56,095 nucleotides of DNA from contig JAYWAM010000331.1 of assembly GCA_043782425.1 (NCBI GenBank), positions 1 through 56,095 of the forward strand. Direction: 5' to 3'. A program made the position numbers and the translations under genes. This stretch comes from JAYWAM01 sp043782425. Its GTDB lineage: Bacteria > Pseudomonadota > Gammaproteobacteria > Burkholderiales > Usitatibacteraceae. Shown here piece by piece: positions 26,278 to 34,711 of this stretch; within the stretch, counting starts at the first letter, position 1; every line of letters begins with the position of its first letter. The notes below the pieces were generated by a model that was given only the letters and a program-made list of their open reading frames with translations, was not told where the DNA came from and searched no databases.

Positions 26278-27683
26278 CCTCGCGCAGCTTGCTCAAGGAA
26301 AATGCCGGGCTGCTGGAAATTGTCCAGCGCCTGCTTGATCCTATTTTGGTGGTGGCGTGTGGCGCTGCGCTTTACGCCGTCCAGTTCGAGAGCTGGGACT
26401 TACCGCGCAATTATGTGTTTTTGTTAATTAGCGGATTTCTGCTTTGTCTCGTTGTGTTTCCGTTTTTCAACCTTTATCGTCCGCAGCGCGGCGCGAGTCT
26501 GTGGCTGGAAACACAGGCCCTGGCGAGCGCATGGGCGCTTCAGTTCGCAGGACTGATCGTGGTGTTGTTCGCCACCAAGACCAGTACCGATTATTCCCGG
26601 CTGTGGATCGGCCAGTGGGCGGTGGCGGGATTTATAACCTTGATCGTTTTTCGCTTGTTGTTGCGCGGCGGCTTGCGACTTTTTCGTCGCCAAGGGTTCA
26701 ATCTCCGCTCTGTCGCCATAGCCGGCGCAGGCGACTTGGGGCGCGACGTGGCGCGCAGGCTGGCCGACGCACCGTGGACGGGGCTCAAGGTCGTGGGTTT
26801 TTACGACGACGATGCAGAAAAACAACACCAGACATTCGAGGGCATTGAAGTGCGCGGCGATCTCAACCGCATTCCGCAAGAAGTAATGGCGCTCGGCATC
26901 GATCAGGTTTGGATCGCCCTCCCCTTACAACATGACAAGCCGGTGCAAGCACTGGTGTCGCAGTTGGCGCGTCTGCCGGTGCAGGTGACGTTTGTTCCGG
27001 ACATCTACGGGGTCAAGCTGCTCAATCACTCCATCGCAGAGGTGGCGGGCCTGCCTGTCATCCACTTGATGGAATCGCCATTATCCGGCGTGAAGGGCAT
27101 CGCCAAACTGATAGAGGACAAGATCGTGGCGGGGCTGGTGCTGTTGGCGGCAAGCCCGCTGATGGCGCTTATTATTCTCGGCATCAAGCTGAGTTCTCCC
27201 GGCCCGGTTTTTTTCAGACAGTTGCGCGGCGGCTTGCACGGGGAACGCATCTGGGTGTGGAAATTCCGCACCATGAAACTGCACGACGAGCCTCCAGGAG
27301 AAGTGCCCCAAGCCGTACCCGGTGATGAGCGCGTCACTTCTTTCGGCGCTTTCCTGCGGCGCACGAGCATGGATGAATTGCCGCAGTTTCTTAATGTGTT
27401 ACTGGGCGATATGTCTATCGTGGGCCCGCGCCCGCACGCGGTGGAGCACGACGAATTTTACCGGCGCCAAATCGACGCTTATCTGCTGCGCCATCACGTC
27501 AAGCCGGGCATCACCGGCTGGGCGCAGGTCAACGGTTGGCGCGGAGAAACGGGCGAAATCGAAAAAATGGAAATGCGCGTGAGGCATGATCTGTACTATA
27601 TTAACAACTGGTCGCTATGGTTCGACCTGAGGATTATTTTCATGACGGTTTTTACAATGCTCGTAGGCAAGAATGCGCATTAA
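26274..27683 (+). CDS. Undecaprenyl-phosphate sugar phosphotransferase (WcaJ/UndP type)
   Basis: Starts the lipid-linked repeat unit by moving a sugar phosphate, often glucose-1-P, from UDP-sugar to undecaprenyl phosphate. The 469-aa protein has an N-terminal bundle of hydrophobic helices (residues about 15-125), a CoA-binding-like Rossmann domain with SVAIAGAGDLGRDVARRLA, and a C-terminal sugar transferase domain. That domain has a membrane re-entrant helix (GLVLLAASPLMALIILGIKL), the WKFRTMK motif, RTSMDELPQFLNVLLGDMSI and GPRPHA. This order is diagnostic of the exopolysaccharide-type enzymes. It overlaps the preceding glycosyltransferase by 4 bases. Confidence 0.93.
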   Translation: MTSRSLLKENAGLLEIVQRLLDPILVVACGAALYAVQFESWDLPRNYVFLLISGFLLCLVVFPFFNLYRPQRGASLWLETQALASAWALQFAGLIVVLFATKTSTDYSRLWIGQWAVAGFITLIVFRLLLRGGLRLFRRQGFNLRSVAIAGAGDLGRDVARRLADAPWTGLKVVGFYDDDAEKQHQTFEGIEVRGDLNRIPQEVMALGIDQVWIALPLQHDKPVQALVSQLARLPVQVTFVPDIYGVKLLNHSIAEVAGLPVIHLMESPLSGVKGIAKLIEDKIVAGLVLLAASPLMALIILGIKLSSPGPVFFRQLRGGLHGERIWVWKFRTMKLHDEPPGEVPQAVPGDERVTSFGAFLRRTSMDELPQFLNVLLGDMSIVGPRPHAVEHDEFYRRQIDAYLLRHHVKPGITGWAQVNGWRGETGEIEKMEMRVRHDLYYINNWSLWFDLRIIFMTVFTMLVGKNAH

Positions 27684-27686
27684 GAG

Positions 27687-28874
27687 ATGACCACAGAAAC
27701 CTCATCAGGCGCGTTCGCCAAACTCATGCGCAAGGCGTGGCTGGCTGCGCCGCTGCTATTCATTGCGAGCGCAGTGATAGTGTCACTGGTTTACCTGCAA
27801 TACAACTTTTCCGGCAAGTGGCTGAGCGGCGTCGCACCCTTGAATTGGGGTGGCAATGCGCTGGCCATAAGCAAGGGACAGGGTTACGCTGGAAAAGACA
27901 AACTGGTCATCGAAGGACTGGAGGGGCAGATTGCCGTAGCTGCACTATCCATGCCGGTTTTCCGCGCGGAAGATTTTGCGATTGTGAACTGGACGGTCAC
28001 CGGCATGACGCCGGGGGTTGAAATGGAATTTTTGTGGCGCACCTCAGAAGAGCGCGTTTTCAAGCGCTCTCTCACCTGGGCAGGAGACGCCATGACGCCA
28101 TTGCAAATGGCCGATGACAAAAACTGGCGCGGCAAGATCGTCGGGCTGGCGCTGGTGGTAAAAGGCAGTCTGGCGCGGCCGCTGACCATTAAGAGCGTTT
28201 CGCTCTTATCTGCGCGCGCGGCTTTGCTCATCACCATCAAACGCTGGTTCATACTTGACGCGTGGCAGGGAACATCGATCAATTTCATGGATGGGGATGC
28301 CGTTGCGCAGGACATCGCGCCTGTTCCGGCTATTGCCGCGATTATCCTGCTGGCGCTCGCCCTGTGTTGGGGCTTGGCCAAATACAAATTTGCGCCACTG
28401 AATATCGCCGTGGTATGGGGTGTGGTGTTTCTTGGCTGGCTGGCGCTCGATGCCCGCTGGCAGACGAATCTGCTGCGGCAACTGGATTTGACGCGACAGC
28501 AGTTTGCCGGCAAATCCTGGGAAGAAAAACATCTTGCCGCTGAAGACGGCGCGCTGTTCGGTTTCATGCAACAGGCCAAGGCGAAGCTGCCCACTGCTGC
28601 GGGTCGTGTTCTGTATTTTTCCGATGACGATTTCCTGCGCGGAAGGGGCGCCTATCATTTGTATCCGCGCAATGTTCTGGCGGGCAACGCTCTACCCAAG
28701 GCGGCGCAGTTCAGGGCGGGAGACATCATTGTGCTGTTCGCGAAAAAAAGCGTGAAATACTACCCTGCGCAGCAGATGCTGGCATGGGATGACCAGTCGC
28801 TACAGGCCGAACTGTTGCTGCTGGCTGCGGGTAACGCTGTGTTTAAGGTAAGTTCCTCAGGAGTTGGAAATTGA
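27687..28874 (+). CDS. Membrane-anchored protein of unknown function in the polysaccharide locus
   Basis: I do not recognise the family. The 395-aa protein starts 4 bases after the sugar phosphotransferase stop. A hydrophobic helix lies at residues 19-38, then a soluble part of about 170 residues. Two more helices near 210-250 include IAAIILLALALCWGLAKY. The C-terminal 120 residues are soluble and end in a segment with DIIVLFAKKSVKYYP. The layout suggests periplasmic or extracytoplasmic domains held by three helices. Together with the multi-pass gene at 29145 it forms an uncharacterised pair. Confidence 0.75.
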   Translation: MTTETSSGAFAKLMRKAWLAAPLLFIASAVIVSLVYLQYNFSGKWLSGVAPLNWGGNALAISKGQGYAGKDKLVIEGLEGQIAVAALSMPVFRAEDFAIVNWTVTGMTPGVEMEFLWRTSEERVFKRSLTWAGDAMTPLQMADDKNWRGKIVGLALVVKGSLARPLTIKSVSLLSARAALLITIKRWFILDAWQGTSINFMDGDAVAQDIAPVPAIAAIILLALALCWGLAKYKFAPLNIAVVWGVVFLGWLALDARWQTNLLRQLDLTRQQFAGKSWEEKHLAAEDGALFGFMQQAKAKLPTAAGRVLYFSDDDFLRGRGAYHLYPRNVLAGNALPKAAQFRAGDIIVLFAKKSVKYYPAQQMLAWDDQSLQAELLLLAAGNAVFKVSSSGVGN

Positions 28875-28934
28875 GGCGACATATATTTCTCGGCTAATGA
28901 TCGAGTATTACAAAAATCATGCGACGCTTTCCCA

Positions 28935-29050
28935 CCCTCACCCCTTCCCTCTCCCGCCCAGGCGGGAGAGGGGGATTACGCCCTCGCTCATGCGGCAGGG
29001 GGGGATTACTCCCTCGCCCCCGGAAACGGGGGAGAGGGTCGGGGTGAGGG
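28935..29050. repeat. REP-like palindromic repeat
   Basis: A nested inverted repeat. Outer arms CCCTCACCCC (28935-28944) and GGGGTGAGGG (29041-29050) enclose a perfect 12-bp stem at 28947-28958 and 28961-28972, CCCTCTCCCGCC with its complement. A second GGGAGAGGG copy lies at 29029-29037. The CCCTCACCCC/CCCTCTCCCG type is widespread between genes of proteobacteria. It separates the two membrane-protein genes. Confidence 0.8.
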
Positions 29051-29144
29051 GGATGTTAACCACAGACTGTCTTGTCGATAGGAAACTCGCAATTGAAAAA
29101 AGTAGCGCTTTCGTTGTCGTCCAAGTTACCGACTCCTGAGTAAC

Positions 29145-30509
29145 GTGGAACTACTCGGCTTGCTCGCAGGATTACTTTTGCCCTGGCTACTGGGTGTGGT
29201 GTGGCTGCGCGCGCCGTGGCTCGGCGTCGGCGCAGTAACCTGGCCCACGCTATTGGGATACGGCTATCTGGCGGGTATGTTGGCGACCACTTTACTGATG
29301 CGCCTTCTGGATTTGCTTGGCATGCCCCTTGGGTTTCTCAGCATCGGCGTGGCGTTGTTGGTGTTGATTATCGCCGGGGCATGGCTGGGGCGCAAAACGC
29401 CGCGGAAATGGCTGGCGCTTGGGGCGGATTGGCGCGATTTAGCCGGATGGCGCAAAGCCGCCTACGCGATCCTGTTGTCTGTCATTGTGCTGCGGCTTGT
29501 GGGACTGGGGCTGGAAATTATATGGCGCCCGCTGTTTCCCTGGGACGCCTGGACGCAATGGGCAAGCAAAGCGCGGGTGTGGTATGAACTCGGACACTTG
29601 GCGCCGTTTATCCCCGCTCACGAGTGGCTCGCTGGCAGCGCGGTCGGCGCCTACACCGATTTAGCGCCACATTATCCGCCGGCCATTCCGCTGTTGCAGG
29701 TGTGGATGAGTTACGCCCTCGGTCGCTGGGACGACACGCTGATGAACCTGCCCTGGCTTTTATGTGCGGTCGCCTTGGGGCTGGCGTTTTATGGGCAGGC
29801 GCGCCGCGGGCAAATCGCCCCGCTTCCCGCCCTGATGTTCACCTACTTCCTGTTATCGCTTCCCACACTGGATGTGCATGTGGGCCTGGCAGGGTACGCG
29901 GATTTATTCATGGGAGCGGTGTATGGACTCGCGGCAATGGCTTTTTTCCACTGGGCGCGCACGCGCGATACCTGGCAGGGCGCGATGGCGCTGCTGTTTG
30001 GACTGGGTTGCATTCTGATCAAGCAGCCCGGCATCGGCTGGGCGCTGACTTTTGTCCCGGCGCTATGGGCGGTTTTCATGCCGCGCGCCGGGCTGGCAGG
30101 AACAGCGGCGCTGATAGCCATTGGTGTGGTTGCGTTATTTGCGCTTGGTGAAACAAACATTAACTTGCTTGGCTATCCCCTGCATTTGCGCTTTAGCGCA
30201 GACTGGGGGCCATTCTGGGAAAACATGATGGTGATGGATAACTGGCATCTGCTGTGGTTTATGGCGGCGGCAGCGCTGCTAGTGTCGCGGCGCAAACTGC
30301 TCGCGCGCGTCTACCTGAGTATGACGCTGTTGCTGGTTTCGGCCCTATCTTTCCTTGCGCTGGTGTTCTTTTTCACCCAGGCGCAGGCGTGGGCAAAAGA
30401 TTTCACCACCATCAATCGCGCGCTATTGCATATGGCGCCCATGCTTATGTTCTATGTCATGGTGCTGATGCAGCCTCCTTCTACTGGATTTGATACAGGT
30501 CAAAAGTGA
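29145..30509 (+). CDS. Multi-pass membrane protein, GT-C glycosyltransferase-like
   Basis: A 454-aa protein with about eleven hydrophobic segments. PWDAWTQWASKARVWYELG near residue 132 carries an aspartate in what would be the first large periplasmic loop, and HYPPAIPLLQVWMSY follows near 180. Both features resemble GT-C glycosyltransferases, which use lipid-phosphate sugars. The call is tentative: a Wzy-like polymerase role is the alternative, since no other polymerase is visible in this locus. The start is a GTG at 29145, which opens a run of hydrophobic leucines. No strong ribosome site is seen. Confidence 0.6.
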   Translation: MELLGLLAGLLLPWLLGVVWLRAPWLGVGAVTWPTLLGYGYLAGMLATTLLMRLLDLLGMPLGFLSIGVALLVLIIAGAWLGRKTPRKWLALGADWRDLAGWRKAAYAILLSVIVLRLVGLGLEIIWRPLFPWDAWTQWASKARVWYELGHLAPFIPAHEWLAGSAVGAYTDLAPHYPPAIPLLQVWMSYALGRWDDTLMNLPWLLCAVALGLAFYGQARRGQIAPLPALMFTYFLLSLPTLDVHVGLAGYADLFMGAVYGLAAMAFFHWARTRDTWQGAMALLFGLGCILIKQPGIGWALTFVPALWAVFMPRAGLAGTAALIAIGVVALFALGETNINLLGYPLHLRFSADWGPFWENMMVMDNWHLLWFMAAAALLVSRRKLLARVYLSMTLLLVSALSFLALVFFFTQAQAWAKDFTTINRALLHMAPMLMFYVMVLMQPPSTGFDTGQK

Positions 30510-30614
30510 TTCCCTCTTTAAGCTTAGACTCTTGCTCGAAACCTTCTTTCTGGAACGTTGGGAGGGCATTTTTTTGAGACAACGAGGTAGCGTATTTCCC
30601 AAAGGAGTAGCTAG

Positions 30615-31553
30615 ATGATTACGCAAAGAATCGACGCCATAACCCGGATCCCCGAGAAATACCTGCATAGCGTACTCCCCGCCCCCCGGTCTGTGAAAAT
30701 CGAATTAACATCGCAGTGCAATTACCGCTGCGGATTTTGCGCCCACCGCCTGAGAATGAAAGATCGCGGCGAGATGGATTTTTCTCTTTACCAGCGCCTC
30801 GTTGCTGAAATGGTGGACGCAGGGGTGGAAGAACTGGGCATGTTCTACATCGGCGAATCGTTCATGTGCGAATGGCTTCCAGAAGCCATTGAGTTTGCGA
30901 AAAAACGCGGCATAGATTATGTCTTTCTGACAACCAATGGGTCTCTCGCCACGCCGGAAAAGTTGAGGAAATGCATGGCGGCCGGTCTTGATTCGCTTAA
31001 ATTCTCCATGAACAACTCGGACGAGCAGCAGTTCAAGGAAATCACCAGTGTAAAAACCAAACTCTTCTACGATTCGCTCGCCAACCTTAAGGCTGCAAAA
31101 AAAATCCGCGATGAAGGCGGCTACGGCTGCCGGATATACGCATCGAGTATTCAGTACAACGGCGAACAGCAGGAACGTATGCTCGCCCTGGTTAATGGAA
31201 TTCGTCCTTATGTCGATGAACACTATTGGCTCCCGCTTTACTCCATGGGCAGCCTGGCCACGCAACGTGAGGAAGAGCTGGGTTACCGTCCGATAGCAGG
31301 GAACCAGGGGCGCATTGGCGCGCTACGGGAACCGCTTCCCTGCTGGTCTGCCTTCACTGAAGGGCACATCACCCATAATGGAAAACTTTCTGCCTGCTGT
31401 TTTGATGCAGGTGACCGTTGGGTAATGGCCGACCTGAACCAGGTTTCCTTTATGGAGGGTTGGAACAGCACGCTTTTCACCAACCTTCGCGAGGCGCATC
31501 TGCGCAAAGATGTCACCGGCACAATCTGTGAACAGTGCGTTGCCTACAATTAA
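30615..31553 (+). CDS. Radical SAM/SPASM-type protein
   Basis: Iron-sulfur enzyme of 312 aa that would cleave S-adenosylmethionine to start radical chemistry. The cluster-binding motif CNYRCGFC is at residues 35-42. A TIM-barrel-like region follows with FLTTNGSLAT and SLKFSMNN. The C-terminal end has a SPASM-like cysteine pattern: LPCWSAFTEGHITHNGKLSA, then ACCFDAGD, and ICEQCVAYN as the last residues. Substrate unknown; the location among sugar-modifying genes suggests modification of a nucleotide-sugar, glycan or peptide. AAAGGAG lies 8 bases before the ATG. Confidence 0.85.
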   Translation: MITQRIDAITRIPEKYLHSVLPAPRSVKIELTSQCNYRCGFCAHRLRMKDRGEMDFSLYQRLVAEMVDAGVEELGMFYIGESFMCEWLPEAIEFAKKRGIDYVFLTTNGSLATPEKLRKCMAAGLDSLKFSMNNSDEQQFKEITSVKTKLFYDSLANLKAAKKIRDEGGYGCRIYASSIQYNGEQQERMLALVNGIRPYVDEHYWLPLYSMGSLATQREEELGYRPIAGNQGRIGALREPLPCWSAFTEGHITHNGKLSACCFDAGDRWVMADLNQVSFMEGWNSTLFTNLREAHLRKDVTGTICEQCVAYN

Positions 31554-31599
31554 GGGGCTGTTCTAGGGAATTGAAACGCCGGACAACTCGGTATGCACT

Positions 31600-31678
31600 C
31601 GCGTTCGTGCACCCGTTCTTCGGCATATTCACAGGAGATCTATTCGTTGAAATAGGGCCTGCCGACAGCGAAGTACAC
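31600..31678 (-). pseudogene. Decayed 3' end of a second copy of the 36761-37444 glycosyltransferase
   Basis: The minus strand reads VYFAVGRPYFNE, a TAG stop, then SCEYAEERVHERE. The intact gene at 36761 ends VHFTIGGPYFNETRQCEYAE and then EWFRERD. Identity is plain, but the stop codon and missing upstream part show a remnant. It lies right after the radical SAM gene. Confidence 0.65.
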
Positions 31679-31761
31679 AAAAAAGCCTCTAGTAGACTGC
31701 ATACCGGGTGATGCTAAAATCAGCGCAAAAATCCGCTCGATAAATCGCCATCACTCCCCCG

Positions 31762-33309
31762 ATGAAAATCACTTACATTACTTTTGCCCCCGTGTACCAA
31801 AAGGACGGGGAAATTACTTCAGAGATGGCCTCGGCGCGATACCGCGTCATCTTACCGGCGATTCAGATCTCCCGGCGCGGGCACCAAGTTGAGATTCGCT
31901 CCGTTCCACCATCGGGATGGACCCCTGCTTTGGCAGCGGAGATTACTGCGGATTGCGTTGTGCTTTCCAAGAGTTTTCATGAAAGCAATGAGCTGCTTGT
32001 CGATAATCTCCGTGGACGGGGAATACGCGTATTGCTCGATCTGTGTGACAACCATTTTGAGGATCCGCGACTAGGGCCTCATCTCAAAAAATTGATCTCT
32101 ACCGTCAGCGGCATCATCGCATCAACCGCCAAAATGGCCGAAGTGATCAAAGAGCACACAGGCAAGGACTCAATAGTAATTGGCGACCCTGTAGAGGGTT
32201 CCCGTAGCGAACCGGCATTTGAACCAAGGTTTCCTTTTCTCAAGACACTGTGGTTCGGGCATCCTAGCAACCTGGAAAGTCTCATGAGAATAATTCCGGA
32301 GCTGGAACGGTTTTCTGGCGCCATCCCGATTTCGTTGAAAGTAGTGACCAGCCTGGTTAAAGGCTTAGAGGAAAAACTACAGCGCATCACTCAGAACTGC
32401 GCTGGACGATTGAAAATAGAGCTTGCGCCCTGGAGTATTGAGGCGACCTGGAAAGCGCTTTCAGAAACGAACATCGTACTTATCCCATCCCTGGAAAACG
32501 AGAAAAAATCTGTAAAGAGTCCAAATCGTTTGGTCGAATCTCTTTGGGCGGGACGGTTTGTTGTCGCCCATCCCATTCCCGCATATGGCCTTTTTGATGA
32601 CGCCGCCTGGGTTGGCAACAGCATTACTGAAGGAATTCGCTTTGCCCTGGATAATCCCGAACAGGTCGTCAAGAGGATAACCAAGGGGCAACAGCGGGTG
32701 TCGTCCCATTTGTCCAGCTATCATATTGGGCAACTTTGGCTTCAGACATTTGGAGATATCACGCCACGACCCCTCATGCTCAATCTGGGCTGTGGCGACA
32801 AGATTCTTCCGGAGTATGTCAACGTTGACGTGGTGGAAAGTCGCAAGGGCATGCGACCCGATGTTATCTGCGATCTCCATGACCTCGTACCGTTTGCAGA
32901 TGATTCTGTCGACGAAATTCTTTCAGTGCACGTCGTAGAACATTTTTGGCGCTGGGAAGTTTTCGATATACTGCGCGAATGGGTTCGCGTGCTGAAGCCG
33001 GGCGGTAAAATGGTGCTCGAATGTCCCAATCTCCAATCGGCTTGTGAGACATTTCTTGCCGATCCTGTCACCCATTCACGCGAAGATCAGGCTGGTCGAA
33101 GGACGATGTGGGTTTTTTACGGCGACCCTGCCTGGAAAGACCCTTACATGAATCACCGCTGGGGATATACGGTACAGAGCCTTGGTGAAATTATGATGCG
33201 AGCCGGCCTGGTGAACGTCAGGCAAGAGCCCGCTCAATTCAAACTTCGAGAACCGCGTGATATGCGAGTAACAGGAATTAAACCTGGCGCCGGGAGCACA
33301 CCAAAATGA
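31762..33309 (+). CDS. Glycosyltransferase-methyltransferase fusion protein
   Basis: Two-domain protein of 515 aa. Residues 1-330 look like a GT-B glycosyltransferase: SARYRVILPAIQISRRGHQVE near the start, a CDNHFEDPRLG segment and a late SPNRLVESLWAGRFVV. Residues 335-515 are a class I SAM methyltransferase with MLNLGCGDKILPEYVNVD, an LSVHVVEHFW acidic-histidine motif and VLKPGGKMVLECPNL. A single protein could add a sugar and then methylate it, or the second domain could act as an end-cap. The stop overlaps the start of the CmcI-like gene (ATGA). Substrate unknown. Confidence 0.8.
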   Translation: MKITYITFAPVYQKDGEITSEMASARYRVILPAIQISRRGHQVEIRSVPPSGWTPALAAEITADCVVLSKSFHESNELLVDNLRGRGIRVLLDLCDNHFEDPRLGPHLKKLISTVSGIIASTAKMAEVIKEHTGKDSIVIGDPVEGSRSEPAFEPRFPFLKTLWFGHPSNLESLMRIIPELERFSGAIPISLKVVTSLVKGLEEKLQRITQNCAGRLKIELAPWSIEATWKALSETNIVLIPSLENEKKSVKSPNRLVESLWAGRFVVAHPIPAYGLFDDAAWVGNSITEGIRFALDNPEQVVKRITKGQQRVSSHLSSYHIGQLWLQTFGDITPRPLMLNLGCGDKILPEYVNVDVVESRKGMRPDVICDLHDLVPFADDSVDEILSVHVVEHFWRWEVFDILREWVRVLKPGGKMVLECPNLQSACETFLADPVTHSREDQAGRRTMWVFYGDPAWKDPYMNHRWGYTVQSLGEIMMRAGLVNVRQEPAQFKLREPRDMRVTGIKPGAGSTPK

Positions 33310-33959
33310 ACCATGAAAGCCGCAATCCGCAGAACATCTGGGATGAATACACGGAATGGTTTCACAGCACCAACGTGTGGAAAGGTATGTCCTATCATGG
33401 GATACGGACGTTAAAATTTCCTTCCGACGCGTGGAACTATCAGGAAATCATTTTCGAGCGGGGCATCGATTTTGTGGTAGAGACCGGCACCCGACACGGC
33501 GGGTCGGCGCTTTTCTTTGCCGACACTCTCAAAGCGCGAAATGCGAGCGGCTTCGTCGTCACCATCGACATAGATTCCGAATCACGACAAGTCGCCGCTC
33601 ACGAAAGTATTCGCTTTTTGCTCGGCGACAGCGGTTCGCCCGAAGCGGTCGCCGTGGTCAGGAAACTGCTGCCCGCGCAGCGCGGGCCGCTGTTTCTCAT
33701 ATTGGATTCGGACCACACCAAAGCACATGTATTAAGAGAGCTCGAAGTATGGGTGCCCTCGTTGCAGCGCGGGGACTATCTTGTGGTCGAGGACACAATT
33801 GTCAACGGTCGCCCCGTACGACCGAATTTCGGACCCGGCCCCTGGGAAGCGATAATGGACTACCGGGAGCACAATCCCGGACAACTATGGCACGATAAAG
33901 CAAGGGAAACCAAGTTCGGAACGACTGCGGCGCCCAACGGCTACTACGTGAAACTGTAA
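33306..33959 (+). CDS. CmcI family (cephalosporin hydroxylase-like) methyltransferase
   Basis: 217-aa protein of the CmcI-like family, SAM-dependent enzymes found in cephamycin and rhamnosyl O-methylation pathways. VETGTRHGGSALFFADTL near residue 58 is the SAM-binding loop, and the C-terminal part has LILDSDHTKAHVLRELEVW and VVEDTIVNGRP. Such enzymes usually methylate hydroxyls, and here a sugar hydroxyl is likely because the preceding gene is a glycosyltransferase-methyltransferase fusion. Translation is coupled to that gene by a 4-base overlap. It converges on the methyltransferase at 33983. Confidence 0.85.
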   Translation: MNHESRNPQNIWDEYTEWFHSTNVWKGMSYHGIRTLKFPSDAWNYQEIIFERGIDFVVETGTRHGGSALFFADTLKARNASGFVVTIDIDSESRQVAAHESIRFLLGDSGSPEAVAVVRKLLPAQRGPLFLILDSDHTKAHVLRELEVWVPSLQRGDYLVVEDTIVNGRPVRPNFGPGPWEAIMDYREHNPGQLWHDKARETKFGTTAAPNGYYVKL

Positions 33960-33982
33960 GACGGGACACGCAATAACACGCC

Positions 33983-34633
33983 TTACGACGAAATGCGTTC
34001 CTCAAAATAGGAAGGTCCTTCTGGGGTATCTTTCCGCTGCTGGATCCAGAACTCCCATGCAGGGCCGGGATTACGTTTTGCCGTAGAGCGAATTTTTTCT
34101 TCCCACCAAAGCGCAGGATAGATAGTAATGTGGGCGTTTTCGCCGGAAGGCAGATGTTTCTTTGCCGGGAAACAGGCGACATTTGCAAAGACAAATTTCG
34201 TGGCGTAACGAAAAATCTCGTCAAGGATCCAGTCCATATCTTCTTCCGGGCAATGTTCAAGCACATCGGTCGAAATTACACCGTCAAATTTTCCGCTCGG
34301 CAGATTGCTATGCGGCACATAGCTAGGGTCATAGCAGGAAATCTGTTTCACGCCCCAATATTCTTTGATACTGCCTAACACGCGACCGTCTGCATTTTTA
34401 ATGTTCATCGGGCCGTACTGAAAACCTTTTCCGCATCCATAGTCGAGAATACTCTCAGCGCCATAGCGAATAATCAGCGTTCTGATACTGTCAGCCTGGG
34501 GGATAAGGCTTTGACCGGAAAAGGTATTTTGCGGCGTGATGCCGAGACTCTTTTCTCCCTCGACATGCATGGTCTGGTATTGCTTGATCAGATGATGATA
34601 GCGCGGGCTCGGATTACTGCGGCTGAAACTCAC
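33983..34633 (-). CDS. Class I SAM-dependent methyltransferase
   Basis: About 216 aa with the methyltransferase motif SILDYGCGKGFQYGP (motif I), FDGVISTDVLEHCPEED (motif II region) and a following LDEIFRYATKFVFANVAC strand. The GTG at 34633 was chosen: GGAG lies 6-9 bases upstream, and the longer frame from TTG 34678 has no ribosome site. It is the last gene of the minus-strand glycan operon and faces the CmcI-like gene. Substrate unknown; the context suggests methylation of a glycan or its carrier. Confidence 0.82.
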   Translation of the reverse strand: MSFSRSNPSPRYHHLIKQYQTMHVEGEKSLGITPQNTFSGQSLIPQADSIRTLIIRYGAESILDYGCGKGFQYGPMNIKNADGRVLGSIKEYWGVKQISCYDPSYVPHSNLPSGKFDGVISTDVLEHCPEEDMDWILDEIFRYATKFVFANVACFPAKKHLPSGENAHITIYPALWWEEKIRSTAKRNPGPAWEFWIQQRKDTPEGPSYFEERISS

Positions 34634-34711
34634 ATGATTCTCCAAAGATGAAATTCGCTCCAAAGCACGGCCTGCCAATCCGGCCTGACAAGAGCAACAA
34701 TATGAATTTTA

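Noticed and set aside
28935..29050. CRISPR-like repeat
   Set aside because: The repeats are palindromic, unevenly spaced and only in a few copies; they fit a REP-type element.
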